A stretch of 14,893 bases of DNA, from positions 1 to 14,893 of the forward strand of contig SLQI01000244.1 in assembly GCA_007131535.1 (NCBI GenBank), in the 5' to 3' direction. Both the position numbers and the translations under genes were made by a program. The stretch comes from Balneolales bacterium. Lineage in GTDB: Bacteria; Bacteroidota; Rhodothermia; Balneolales; Natronogracilivirgulaceae. The notes beneath the pieces were generated by a model. That model had not been told where the DNA came from and made no database searches. It saw nothing but the letters and a program-made list of their open reading frames with translations. Shown here one piece after another: positions 7,283-13,704 of the stretch. Numbering within the stretch: position 1 is the first letter of the stretch; the number at the start of each line of letters is the position of its first letter.

Positions 7283-7543
7283 CTATTCGTCTTTTTCTTT
7301 TACTTTTCGAAGTTGAAGATGATGCTTGATCCGGCCGAACGCAAATACCAGGAAGAAAAAGACGATCAACACCAGCTCAGACATCCCCATTTCTTCCTGA
7401 TACCAGAATGAATAAAAATATACCAGACCAAAACCGATCACGCCGGTAACCATCGTGTACACGTGATGCCCGAAGTGACGGGCAAGCAGTCCATTGATCA
7501 AAATCACGGCCAGTATGATTATCAGTACGGTGGTACCATCCAT
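7283..7543 (-). CDS. Small three-helix membrane protein
   Basis: Unrecognised 86-residue protein. Three hydrophobic stretches (about 4-20, 29-47 and 55-70) fill most of it, and a basic tail (RIKHHLQLRKVKEKDE) should stay in the cytoplasm. It starts 24 bases after the GH3 lipoprotein gene in the same direction, so it is likely the second gene of that operon. The reverse direction over the same DNA only yields frames shadowing the GH3 gene. Function is unknown. Confidence 0.75.
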   Translation of the reverse strand: MDGTTVLIIILAVILINGLLARHFGHHVYTMVTGVIGFGLVYFYSFWYQEEMGMSELVLIVFFFLVFAFGRIKHHLQLRKVKEKDE

Positions 7544-7567
7544 GTGGTTTGGGTTAATGAATTGAAA

Positions 7568-8692
7568 TTAGTCGTTGGCGAGATGCTCTTTGAAATTCAT
7601 AATCCGGTTGTAGGATTCCTCAATCCGGGAAAGAGGTACCCGGCCGTCCTCTACCATAGCGGCGATCTTGTTCACTGCGCGTTCGGTGATGTCTTCTTCA
7701 TATACCGAATTGTTGGCAAAAACCAAAAGATCCAGCCCGGCATTAATACCCAGTTCCAGGGCCTCTTCGAGTCCGTAATAATCGGCGATAGCATTCATCT
7801 GCATATCATCGGAGACAATCACTCCTTCATAGCCCATCTCTTCACGGAGCAGGCCGGTAATTACTTTTTGTGATAGCGTTGCCGGATGGTCCGGGTCCAG
7901 CCGCTCATTGAAGATGTGAGCGGTCATAATCAGTTGTAGGTCCGAATCGATCAGCTCCTGGAAAGGCTGCAACTCCACTTCATCCCAATATTCCGTCACA
8001 TCGGCGATTCCAAGGTGCGTATCATCTTTGGAACTGCCATGTCCGGGAAAATGCTTGATGGTCGAAAACACCCCATGCTGATGATGCCCCTCCATGAAAG
8101 CGCGGGCATGACGGGCAACGACGTCCGGATCTTCCGAAAAGCTGCGTTCCAACCTGCCTATTATCGGATTCTCAGGGTTGCGATTGACATCCGTAACCGG
8201 AGCATAGTTGATGTTAAACCCAAGCTCTGCCAGCCGTTCAGCCGTCTTCGCGGAAACTTCCCGTGTTTGCTCAGGATTACCCTCCTCCGCGAGCTTCTGG
8301 TGCGACGGCATTTCGTGAAAACCATGTTCCGGCTTTAATCTTGCTACATTTCCACCTTCCTGATCTACCGCGATCATCAACGGTATTTCGGCGTGCGATT
8401 GTATATCGGTGTTTAGCTTCTGCACCTGGTCCAGGTCTCGAATATTGCGCTCCGGAACGTCCCGCGGAACATCATAATCAAACAGGATGACCCCACCGAG
8501 ATTCCGTTCTTCGATATCCTTTACGATCGTCATATCGTCATGAAGTTCAAATCCTCGAAATCCGACCATGAGCATCTGGCCGATTTTCTTCCTGAGTTCT
8601 TTATCCTGACTATCCTCAACCTTACCGGCATCAGCACAGGCCGACAGCGCAATTCCTGATAATAAAACAGCTATACCTAACAGTAATTTCAT
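7568..8692 (-). CDS. Glycoside hydrolase family 3 lipoprotein, probable beta-N-acetylhexosaminidase (NagZ-like)
   Basis: NagZ-type GH3 enzymes remove N-acetylglucosamine from peptidoglycan fragments. This 374-residue protein begins with a lipoprotein signal (LLSGIALSAC, modified Cys19), so it is probably anchored in the periplasm or outer membrane, unlike the cytosolic E. coli NagZ but like secreted homologues. The barrel carries MIAVDQEGGNVARL (residues 106-119), KHFPGHG (213-219), the Asp224-Thr225-His226 acid/base dyad typical of NagZ (KHFPGHGxxxxDTH), and the nucleophile Asp295 in VIVSDDMQM. The protein ends shortly after the barrel, without the second GH3 domain of large beta-glucosidases, which also fits NagZ. 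The Asp-His dyad favours hexosaminidase over glucosidase. It is the first gene of a two-gene minus-strand unit. Confidence 0.9.
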   Translation of the reverse strand: MKLLLGIAVLLSGIALSACADAGKVEDSQDKELRKKIGQMLMVGFRGFELHDDMTIVKDIEERNLGGVILFDYDVPRDVPERNIRDLDQVQKLNTDIQSHAEIPLMIAVDQEGGNVARLKPEHGFHEMPSHQKLAEEGNPEQTREVSAKTAERLAELGFNINYAPVTDVNRNPENPIIGRLERSFSEDPDVVARHARAFMEGHHQHGVFSTIKHFPGHGSSKDDTHLGIADVTEYWDEVELQPFQELIDSDLQLIMTAHIFNERLDPDHPATLSQKVITGLLREEMGYEGVIVSDDMQMNAIADYYGLEEALELGINAGLDLLVFANNSVYEEDITERAVNKIAAMVEDGRVPLSRIEESYNRIMNFKEHLAND

Positions 8693-9436
8693 TTTTTAAT
8701 ACTTGAATAAATAAATGTGATTGTATCCACCCGGACAGAGATTTGGCACCTGCCTCGGATAAGCCTGAAGTCTTAAAAATAGGGATTTTGATCAATGATC
8801 CTACCCCGTATTAAATGCTATTTATCTGTGATCTATTCTAAATTTTTTTATCGACCAAATGGTGATATTGGGGATATGAGGTGTCTGTTGCTGGTTGCTG
8901 GTTTGAATATCATCTGATTTAACAAATAAATTAATAAGACGTATATCAGCTTCGCATCCATCCATTTCCGTTGACTTCAGTCAACGGATAAGCGCCTCCC
9001 CCTCATATAAACGCGGGGCTTTAGTCCTGCTCCTTCCCGCTCCCGCACCACAATTCCAGCCATCCTGCTTCTCAAAGTGAGGCAACCCTGCATAGAAGGA
9101 TTTTTGATCTATCAAACTACCTATACGGGGCTAAAGCCCCGTTTGTGGTCGGCAGGGGCGCCGTTTACCCGTTGACTGAAGTCAACGGAAATGGATGGGT
9201 GCGGTGTGGGAGATTCAGGGCATTCAAACAAAAAACAGAGCGGTTAGAAAGTAGCACTCCGTTTTGGCAGCTTTATCGTTGTTTTATCGATCAAAGCTTG
9301 TTCATTGCTGATAAAGCATCAGGATAATTGTATTTGTACAAGTATTTGAAGTGAACGGATGTTTGCAGCACTTTTTGAAATGCTCAACGTCAGTACCGAA
9401 CCTGGGTGATTTATCCCAAGGAATTTCGTGAACAGC
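8693..9436. other. 744-bp intergenic region with repeat element
   Basis: No convincing gene lies here. Positions 8693-8952 are A/T rich and include a short tandem GTTGCTG-GTTGCTG (8887-8900). Positions 8953-9203 are the inverted repeat described separately. Positions 9204-9436 show nothing I can name. A 60-codon reading frame at 9145-9327 starts inside the repeat and resembles nothing. The 5' part must contain the promoter of the GH3 lipoprotein gene, but no clear motif is visible. Confidence 0.7.
8953..9203. repeat. Large inverted-repeat (BIME/MITE-like) element
   Basis: The ends are an inverted repeat of 35 bases with one mismatch (8953-8987 against 9169-9203); 30 bases of it (8958-8987 and 9169-9198) are perfect. 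Each end contains the hairpin CCGTTGACT-2-AGTCAACGG. The similarity continues inward with gaps, reaching CGGGGCTTTAG on the left (about 9013-9025) and the hairpin CGGGGCT-AA-AGCCCCG on the right (9126-9141), around an unpaired centre of roughly 90 bases. It has no coding content. It looks like two REP-type palindromes in opposite orientation, the kind mobilised by RAYT (IS200/IS605-like) transposases, or a MITE. Confidence 0.8.
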
Positions 9437-10285
9437 CTACTTATAAACGGGAAGGTCAAATTCTCCGTCATCAATCACTTTTTCCCCATCACCTTGTGCC
9501 AATTGTGTTACAAACTCAAATTCACCCCGGCATTGCATCTCTTCCATATCACAGGATGAAATCGTGAGCGTTCCGGAGGAGTCGGTATCGGTTATACTTT
9601 CAACCGGTACATCACCCAGAAAAACATACCATAAACCTTCTTCCTCGCCAATTGAATATTCTCCGGGACCGGAAAAGTCGTCAACCTCAATGATGATTCT
9701 TTCAAAGTAAAAAGGGGAATCATGCTCCGTTTCGGACGGCAGCATTGCCCGGAGGCTTAACTGTTCATCTTCATTTATGGTTAGGTATGCCGACGCCCCT
9801 CCGGTTGAAATCGCATAGTTTTGGTATTCTTTTCCGTCGATGTTCACATGAAATTCAGCAGTTACGGGCTCACTGACCAAATCCCCAATCTCTCCGGGTT
9901 GATAAGTACCCTCACGGATACCATCATCAATAATCAACTCCCCGGAGCTGATCCGGTAGGTTGTCGTATCCTTATGCACACCTCCGATGTTACTGACGTA
10001 TCTGAAAATAATGTCCTCGCTCCGGGTTTTTACATTCGATACGGAAGATTGATAATTTAGTTTGGCAATCTTGCCCGTTGCCGTTTCTACACCAAGACCG
10101 GCATATATTCCATCCTCCCTGATCCGAAACCCCCAAAACCTTTCCTTCGGACCCAAAACATCGGATGCAGCTTCATCTGTTTGATACCATATCCCGGTTA
10201 TTTTCGGATCGACAACGGGCTGATCATCACATCCGTTAATCAAAAAAATCAACATGAACAAAACGAGGAGGGCAGCGTTTTTCAT
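9437..10285 (-). CDS. Secreted lipoprotein of unknown function
   Basis: The 282-residue protein starts with a short lipoprotein signal peptide (LLVLFMLIFLINGC, Cys19), followed by Asp20-Asp21. The N-terminal half (about 25-130: GIWYQTDEA, FRIREDGIYAGLG) reads like a lipocalin-type or META-like beta sheet domain found in Bacteroidota lipoproteins (GxWxxxxxxx...F..dG). The C-terminal half (about 140-280: AEFHVNIDGKEYQNYA, GPGEYSIGEEE, SSGTLTISSCDMEEMQCRGEFEFV, DDGEFDLPV) matches the pattern I recall for DUF6252-like lipoproteins. Both comparisons are by eye only. It is a single gene, upstream of and divergent from the ars cluster, with about 310 bases between. Export and lipidation are well supported; function is not. 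Confidence 0.85.
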   Translation of the reverse strand: MKNAALLVLFMLIFLINGCDDQPVVDPKITGIWYQTDEAASDVLGPKERFWGFRIREDGIYAGLGVETATGKIAKLNYQSSVSNVKTRSEDIIFRYVSNIGGVHKDTTTYRISSGELIIDDGIREGTYQPGEIGDLVSEPVTAEFHVNIDGKEYQNYAISTGGASAYLTINEDEQLSLRAMLPSETEHDSPFYFERIIIEVDDFSGPGEYSIGEEEGLWYVFLGDVPVESITDTDSSGTLTISSCDMEEMQCRGEFEFVTQLAQGDGEKVIDDGEFDLPVYK

Positions 10286-10563
10286 AACGTTTGGTCACAT
10301 CATCCTGGTTATAATAGACATTTCGAGTTCTAATCCGGCTTTCTGTTTCTTTCTACACATCACCCTGCCCGGGAACCCATTTTACGTTTTCTCATCATAC
10401 CTACATACCGGAAGGGATTACCAAAACCTCTGTTCGGGTTTTATGTTCAGTAATCCTTGTTGCTTTCCTGTAGCACCTGAAGGAATAATGAGGTGAATTT
10501 AAAACAATATGTTATAGCAATAATATTATCGAAAACTGAATACCACACCCGACGTAATAGATA
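10286..10563. other. Divergent intergenic region
   Basis: This region separates the minus-strand lipoprotein gene from the arsR promoter. It becomes strongly A/T rich near 10500-10560. No terminator-like hairpin or RNA gene is visible. A plus-strand frame crossing it (10254-10496) starts inside the lipoprotein gene in antisense and is not credible as a gene. Confidence 0.5.
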
Positions 10564-10592
10564 TTGACATTTTTTCGTATATAATTTATACT
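10564..10592 (+). promoter_or_regulatory. arsR promoter (-35/-10)
   Basis: TTGACA (10564-10569) and TATACT (10587-10592) are separated by 17 bases, a near-perfect sigma-70/A-type promoter. Transcription would start near 10599, about 14 bases before the ATG at 10613. The nearby TATAAT at 10580-10585 would leave only a 10-base spacer and is not used in this reading. Confidence 0.75.
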
Positions 10593-10613
10593 ATATGCGC
10601 AAATTCGCATATA
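10592..10613 (+). promoter_or_regulatory. Probable ArsR operator
   Basis: A perfect inverted repeat TATATGCG (10592-10599), six bases, CGCATATA (10606-10613) spans from the end of the -10 element to the start codon. ArsR/SmtB repressors bind such A/T-ended dyads, so a bound dimer would block RNA polymerase at its own promoter and the gene would be induced by the metalloid. Placement and symmetry are seen; binding is inferred. Confidence 0.7.
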
Positions 10614-11026
10614 TGAATTCCAAACTCCAACATACCGCTGATCAACTGAAAACCCTGGGAGACCCGGTGCGCCTGCGCATTATGCACGCATTAGTCCGCG
10701 CATGCTGTCCGGTGTGCGTTTGCGAACTGGTGGATGCCTTGAAGCTGCAGCAGTACCAGGTTTCGCGGCATCTGCGTGCTCTGAAAAAGGCCGGACTCGT
10801 AAAAACCGACAAAAAGGGCACCTGGGTCTATTATGATTTAGTTAACTCTTCGGAAGTTTCCTCTATTACCCGGTGCCTGGAGGATTTACTGCAGGGCGAG
10901 CAGTGCCGGCATGATATTGAACACCTGCGCAAGCGACTGGCTCTGCGTGAGGATGGCGAGTGCGTGGTGGGTTTTGTATCAGAAGAGAAACTTAACCGGA
11001 AAATGGCAGAATGTGGAATTGAGTAA
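10613..11026 (+). CDS. arsR: ArsR-family metalloregulatory repressor
   Basis: ArsR represses the operon and releases DNA when As(III) or Sb(III) binds its cysteines. From 10613 the protein has 137 residues. It has the ArsR fold LKTLGDPVRLRIMHAL, then the metal site region CCPVCVCELVDAL with Cys31, Cys32, Cys35 and Cys37 (compare ELCVCDLC in E. coli ArsR), then the recognition helix YQVSRHLRALKKAGLV (48-63) and a beta wing DKKGTWVYYDL. Further cysteines (88 and 98) lie in the last helices. An in-frame ATG at 10595 would add six residues but lies inside the operator and before the predicted transcription start, so 10613 is chosen. The C-terminal tail (about 100-137) is longer than in minimal ArsR. 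It is the first gene of the ars cluster. Confidence 0.93.
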   Translation: MNSKLQHTADQLKTLGDPVRLRIMHALVRACCPVCVCELVDALKLQQYQVSRHLRALKKAGLVKTDKKGTWVYYDLVNSSEVSSITRCLEDLLQGEQCRHDIEHLRKRLALREDGECVVGFVSEEKLNRKMAECGIE

Positions 11027-11106
11027 TGAAAACGGCTTTGTATCCTAAAAGCTGTGACCTCGATGAACCTATTGCTTTCGGTTTTCAGGACATTGAAAAT
11101 CATTAA
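11026..11106 (+). CDS. Possible 26-residue peptide coupled to arsR
   Basis: An ATG overlaps the arsR stop as TAATG (11024-11028) and opens 26 codons, ending at TAA 11104-11106. The peptide begins MKTALYPKSCDLDEP and ends FGFQDIENH, with a single Cys10. Termination-reinitiation at TAATG is a common coupling mode. It sits between arsR and the zinc-ribbon gene, filling most of an otherwise empty 106 bases. It has no membrane segment and no known family; it could be a remnant of a longer gene or pure chance. Confidence 0.35.
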   Translation: MKTALYPKSCDLDEPIAFGFQDIENH

Positions 11107-11132
11107 CTACTAACTAAAATTTGAATAACAAC

Positions 11133-11363
11133 ATGCCACTGTACGAATATCGCTGTAAGGAATGCGGAGAGCTGATTGAGTTCCGCGCTTCTATGGACAA
11201 AAAAGAGGAAATGCTCGAAAGTTTAAAATGCGAGCAATGCGGCAGTTCAAACTTTGCTCAGGTTTTCGGAGGGGTCGCCCTGACCGGAACCAAAAGCGAA
11301 GGGTCGGGCGGAGACCTTCCTCCTGGTGGATTCAGCTGCCCGGGCGGCGCATGCGGACTTTGA
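11133..11363 (+). CDS. FmdB-like zinc-ribbon protein with C-terminal Cys pair
   Basis: FmdB-family proteins are small zinc ribbons often described as putative regulators. This 76-residue protein starts MPLYEYRCKECGE, the classic FmdB beginning, with zinc ligands Cys8-Cys11 and Cys33-Cys36. After the ribbon (FAQVFGGVALTG) comes a glycine-rich tail (SEGSGGDLPPGGFSCPGGACGL) with an extra pair, Cys69 and Cys74. An in-frame TTG at 11121 would add four residues; the ATG at 11133 fits the family. It lies in the same direction after arsR, before a hairpin terminator. The extra cysteines could bind As(III), Zn(II) or a cluster, but similar Gly/Cys tails also occur in FmdB proteins away from ars genes. 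Confidence 0.88.
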   Translation: MPLYEYRCKECGELIEFRASMDKKEEMLESLKCEQCGSSNFAQVFGGVALTGTKSEGSGGDLPPGGFSCPGGACGL

Positions 11364-11380
11364 TCATGATTATCCGGATT

Positions 11381-11408
11381 CCGGCAGCATTACCCCGCTG
11401 CCGGTTTT
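11381..11408 (+). terminator. Rho-independent terminator between zinc-ribbon and usp genes
   Basis: CCGGCAGC (11381-11388) pairs perfectly with GCTGCCGG (11397-11404) around an eight-base loop, then TTTTAT. The T run is short, so termination may be partial. It lies 18 bases after the zinc-ribbon stop and inside the ars cluster, so it may limit expression of usp and arsB or mark the end of the first unit. Confidence 0.7.
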
Positions 11409-11419
11409 ATGATCCGGAG

Positions 11420-11449
11420 TTGCCGGATATATCTAATGGCCCACATAAT
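11420..11449 (+). promoter_or_regulatory. Weak candidate promoter before usp
   Basis: TTGCCG (11420-11425) and CATAAT (11444-11449) are separated by 18 bases. Such a promoter would start transcription at or just before the usp ATG at 11459, giving an almost leaderless message. If the terminator just upstream works, usp and arsB would need a promoter here. No copy of the ArsR operator is visible in this gap. Confidence 0.3.
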
Positions 11450-11458
11450 GCTTAGAAA

Positions 11459-12355
11459 ATGTTCAAACATGCGGCTGTAGCCCTCGATCTTTCTGATGCC
11501 AGCGATGTGATCGTTACCTGCCTGAAACATTTTAAATCCTTCGGCACGGAGAAACTCACCCTCATTACCGTAATCTCCCAATCCTACCCCGGAGGGGCCT
11601 CCACGCTCGACATCAGTGACTATGAGCGAAAGCTGGAGTCGTATCAAAAGCAGGCGCAATCTCAAGGATTTAAAACACAGATCCGGCTGGAGGCCGGCAT
11701 CAACACCTATCCGCCTGTAGAAGTGCTTCGGGCAGCGAGAGATGCCGGCGCCGATTGGTTGATACTGGCCAACCGGGGTTACAACAAGTTGCGGGAGCTT
11801 TTGCTTGGCAGCACGGCATCTGAAATTCTTCAGCGTTCCACAATTCCGGTTTTTCTTCTGAATATAGATGTAACCGGGGAGGATGAGTTTGAGGACCGCA
11901 AGTTATTTTGCGTTCAATCCTGCCGTGATATGTTAAAGCATATCATGCATCCCACCGATTTCTCCTCCACAGCCATCCGGGCACTGCGTCTGGGAGGTCC
12001 ACTACTTGCCCCCAAAGCAAACCGGTGGTCCCTTTTACATGTGCAGGCGGCCTCCAGAGTTGATCTTCGGGATGAGGAAAAACTCAGGCAATACGATTGT
12101 GAAGACAACCGGCGCCTCTCCGAGTTGGAGCAGGAGCTCAAAAATCTCGGCGCCGGAAGCATACGGTTATCAATCCGCTATGGCGCCCCGGCTCAGGAAA
12201 TCCTGAAAGAAACGAATGAACAGAACGCCGGTATGTTACTTATGGGTAGCCAGGGTCGGGGATTCATACAGCAGCTCTTTTTCGGCGGGGTAAGTTTGCA
12301 AGTAGCCCGACTTAGCCGGGTGCCCATATTATTCATACCCGCTGAACGGGACTGA
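11459..12355 (+). CDS. Tandem-domain universal stress protein
   Basis: The 298-residue protein has two UspA domains: residues about 1-137 (FKHAAVALDLSDAS ... STIPVFLLNI) and about 158-295 (LKHIMHPTDFSSTAIRALRLG ... RVPILFIPAE). Universal stress proteins are cytosolic alpha/beta proteins linked to stress survival; many bind ATP through G-2x-G-9x-G(S/T). Domain 1 has NRGYNKLRELLLGST and domain 2 has GSQGRGFIQQLFFGGVS, which follow the motif with changes (GGVS instead of GSVS), so ATP binding is plausible but uncertain. The gene lies between the zinc-ribbon gene and arsB in the same direction, 50 bases before arsB, suggesting a role with the efflux pump or in arsenic stress. There is no ribosome-binding site. 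Confidence 0.93.
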   Translation: MFKHAAVALDLSDASDVIVTCLKHFKSFGTEKLTLITVISQSYPGGASTLDISDYERKLESYQKQAQSQGFKTQIRLEAGINTYPPVEVLRAARDAGADWLILANRGYNKLRELLLGSTASEILQRSTIPVFLLNIDVTGEDEFEDRKLFCVQSCRDMLKHIMHPTDFSSTAIRALRLGGPLLAPKANRWSLLHVQAASRVDLRDEEKLRQYDCEDNRRLSELEQELKNLGAGSIRLSIRYGAPAQEILKETNEQNAGMLLMGSQGRGFIQQLFFGGVSLQVARLSRVPILFIPAERD

Positions 12356-12405
12356 GCACTTCAGATCGTATCAACCATATATACACCATAAAACTTTAAT
12401 TAGTA

Positions 12406-13704
12406 ATGACTTCAGTCATACTGGCCGTAATTATTTTCATATTTACCCTCGTTCTTGTCATTTGGCAACCCAAAGGCCTTTCGATCGGTTGGTCAGCTTC
12501 TGTTGGAGCCGTGCTGGCACTTTCAGCGGGCGTTGTGGATTTCGGGGACGTCATCACCGTCACCGGTATCGTCTGGAATGCAACGCTGACGTTCATTGCC
12601 ATTATCATCATATCATTGATCCTGGATGAGATCGGATTTTTTGAGTGGGCTGCTTTGCACATGGCCCGAATCGCCGGTGGTAATGGAATTCGGATGTTTG
12701 TCTACATCATATTGCTTGGAGCTGTTGTAGCCGCTTTTTTTGCCAATGACGGAGCCGCGTTAATCCTGACGCCTATCGTACTGGCTATGGTCAGAGCTTT
12801 AGAATTTAAGGAACGGATGATTCTGCCTTTTGTCATGGCCAGTGGTTTTATTGCTGATACCGCATCATCTCCCCTGATTGTCAGCAACCTCGTTAATATA
12901 GTTTCAGCGGATTTTTTCGGTATCGGCTTTCTGGAATACGCCTCAAGGATGCTCATCCCCAACTTTTTTGCCATAGCTGCAAGTATCGTAGTACTGTATT
13001 TGTTTTATCGCAAAGACATCCCCCGTAGTTATGAATTAAAGCATTTAAAAGTACCGGAAGAAGCCATACGTGATAAAACCATGTTCCTAATTTCCTGGCT
13101 GGTACTGGCAATATTACTGATCGGCTATTTTATTGTCGAATTTATACACTGGCCGGTATCTATTGTTGCCGGAACTGTGGCTGTTTTCTTTTTGGCACTT
13201 GCCCGAAAAAGTCCGGCTGTAGAAACCGCCAAAGTAGTGCGGGGAGCTCCATGGGCGATTGTCGTTTTTTCAATCGGGATGTATGTGGTTGTCTATGGAC
13301 TGCAGAATGTCGGACTCACCGGCTTGCTGGCTGAGGTAATCCAGGCAGGTGCGGATCAGGGATTATTCGCCGGGACTATGGTAATGGGATTTTTGGCTGC
13401 ATTTCTCTCTTCAGTGATGAACAATATGCCTACCGTTATGATTGATGCCCTGGCCATCGATCAAACTGCAACTGAGGGTTTGATGCGCGAGGCGCTGATA
13501 TATGCCAATGTAATCGGTTCAGATCTCGGGCCTAAGATCACCCCGATCGGTTCGCTGGCTACCTTGTTGTGGCTGCACGTTCTACGCTATAAAGGTGTAA
13601 CGATCACCTGGGGGTATTACTTTAAGGTCGGTATTGTCCTAACGATCCCCACACTTTTCTTCACTCTTTTCGGATTGTACCTGTGGCTGATATTGATCAG
13701 CTAA
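12406..13704 (+). CDS. arsB: Arsenite efflux permease ArsB
   Basis: ArsB exports As(III) and Sb(III) from the cytoplasm, either by the proton motive force or as part of the ArsAB pump. The 432 residues (E. coli ArsB: 429) align by eye from end to end with proteobacterial ArsB: VLVIWQPKGLSIGWSASVGA, IVWNATLTFIAIIIISLILDE, FFANDGAALILTPIV, FIADTASSPLIVSNLVN, the segment from RGAPW to MYVVVYGL, SSVMNNMPTV and DLGPKITPIGSLATLLWLHV. Hydrophobicity along the whole chain fits 12 membrane helices. The ATG at 12406 gives the expected N-terminus; no Shine-Dalgarno is seen. It is the last gene of the ars cluster. Neither arsA nor arsC lies beside it, so it probably works as a secondary transporter here. 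Confidence 0.97.
   Translation: MTSVILAVIIFIFTLVLVIWQPKGLSIGWSASVGAVLALSAGVVDFGDVITVTGIVWNATLTFIAIIIISLILDEIGFFEWAALHMARIAGGNGIRMFVYIILLGAVVAAFFANDGAALILTPIVLAMVRALEFKERMILPFVMASGFIADTASSPLIVSNLVNIVSADFFGIGFLEYASRMLIPNFFAIAASIVVLYLFYRKDIPRSYELKHLKVPEEAIRDKTMFLISWLVLAILLIGYFIVEFIHWPVSIVAGTVAVFFLALARKSPAVETAKVVRGAPWAIVVFSIGMYVVVYGLQNVGLTGLLAEVIQAGADQGLFAGTMVMGFLAAFLSSVMNNMPTVMIDALAIDQTATEGLMREALIYANVIGSDLGPKITPIGSLATLLWLHVLRYKGVTITWGYYFKVGIVLTIPTLFFTLFGLYLWLILIS

Noticed and set aside
7463..7873. 136-codon plus-strand frame
   Set aside because: It lies antisense to the GH3 gene and the small membrane gene, both of which have clear protein features.
8887..8900. Tandem GTTGCTG repeat
   Set aside because: Only two short units; too little to call a microsatellite or a binding site.
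8783..9120. Loose resemblance between GGATTTTGATC (about 8785) and GGATTTTTGATC (about 9102)
   Set aside because: The match fades after about 20 bases with several differences; it is not a convincing repeat without a search for other copies.
9145..9327. 60-codon plus-strand reading frame
   Set aside because: It begins inside the inverted repeat, has no family features or ribosome-binding site, and codes for an unstructured mixture of residues.
10254..10496. 80-codon plus-strand reading frame
   Set aside because: It starts antisense to the signal peptide of the lipoprotein at 9437-10285 and covers A/T-rich promoter DNA; the apparent hydrophobic stretch is a by-product of the T-rich DNA.
10580..10585. 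Perfect TATAAT before arsR as the -10 element
   Set aside because: It would be only 10 bases from TTGACA; TATACT at 10587-10592 gives the ideal 17-base spacer.
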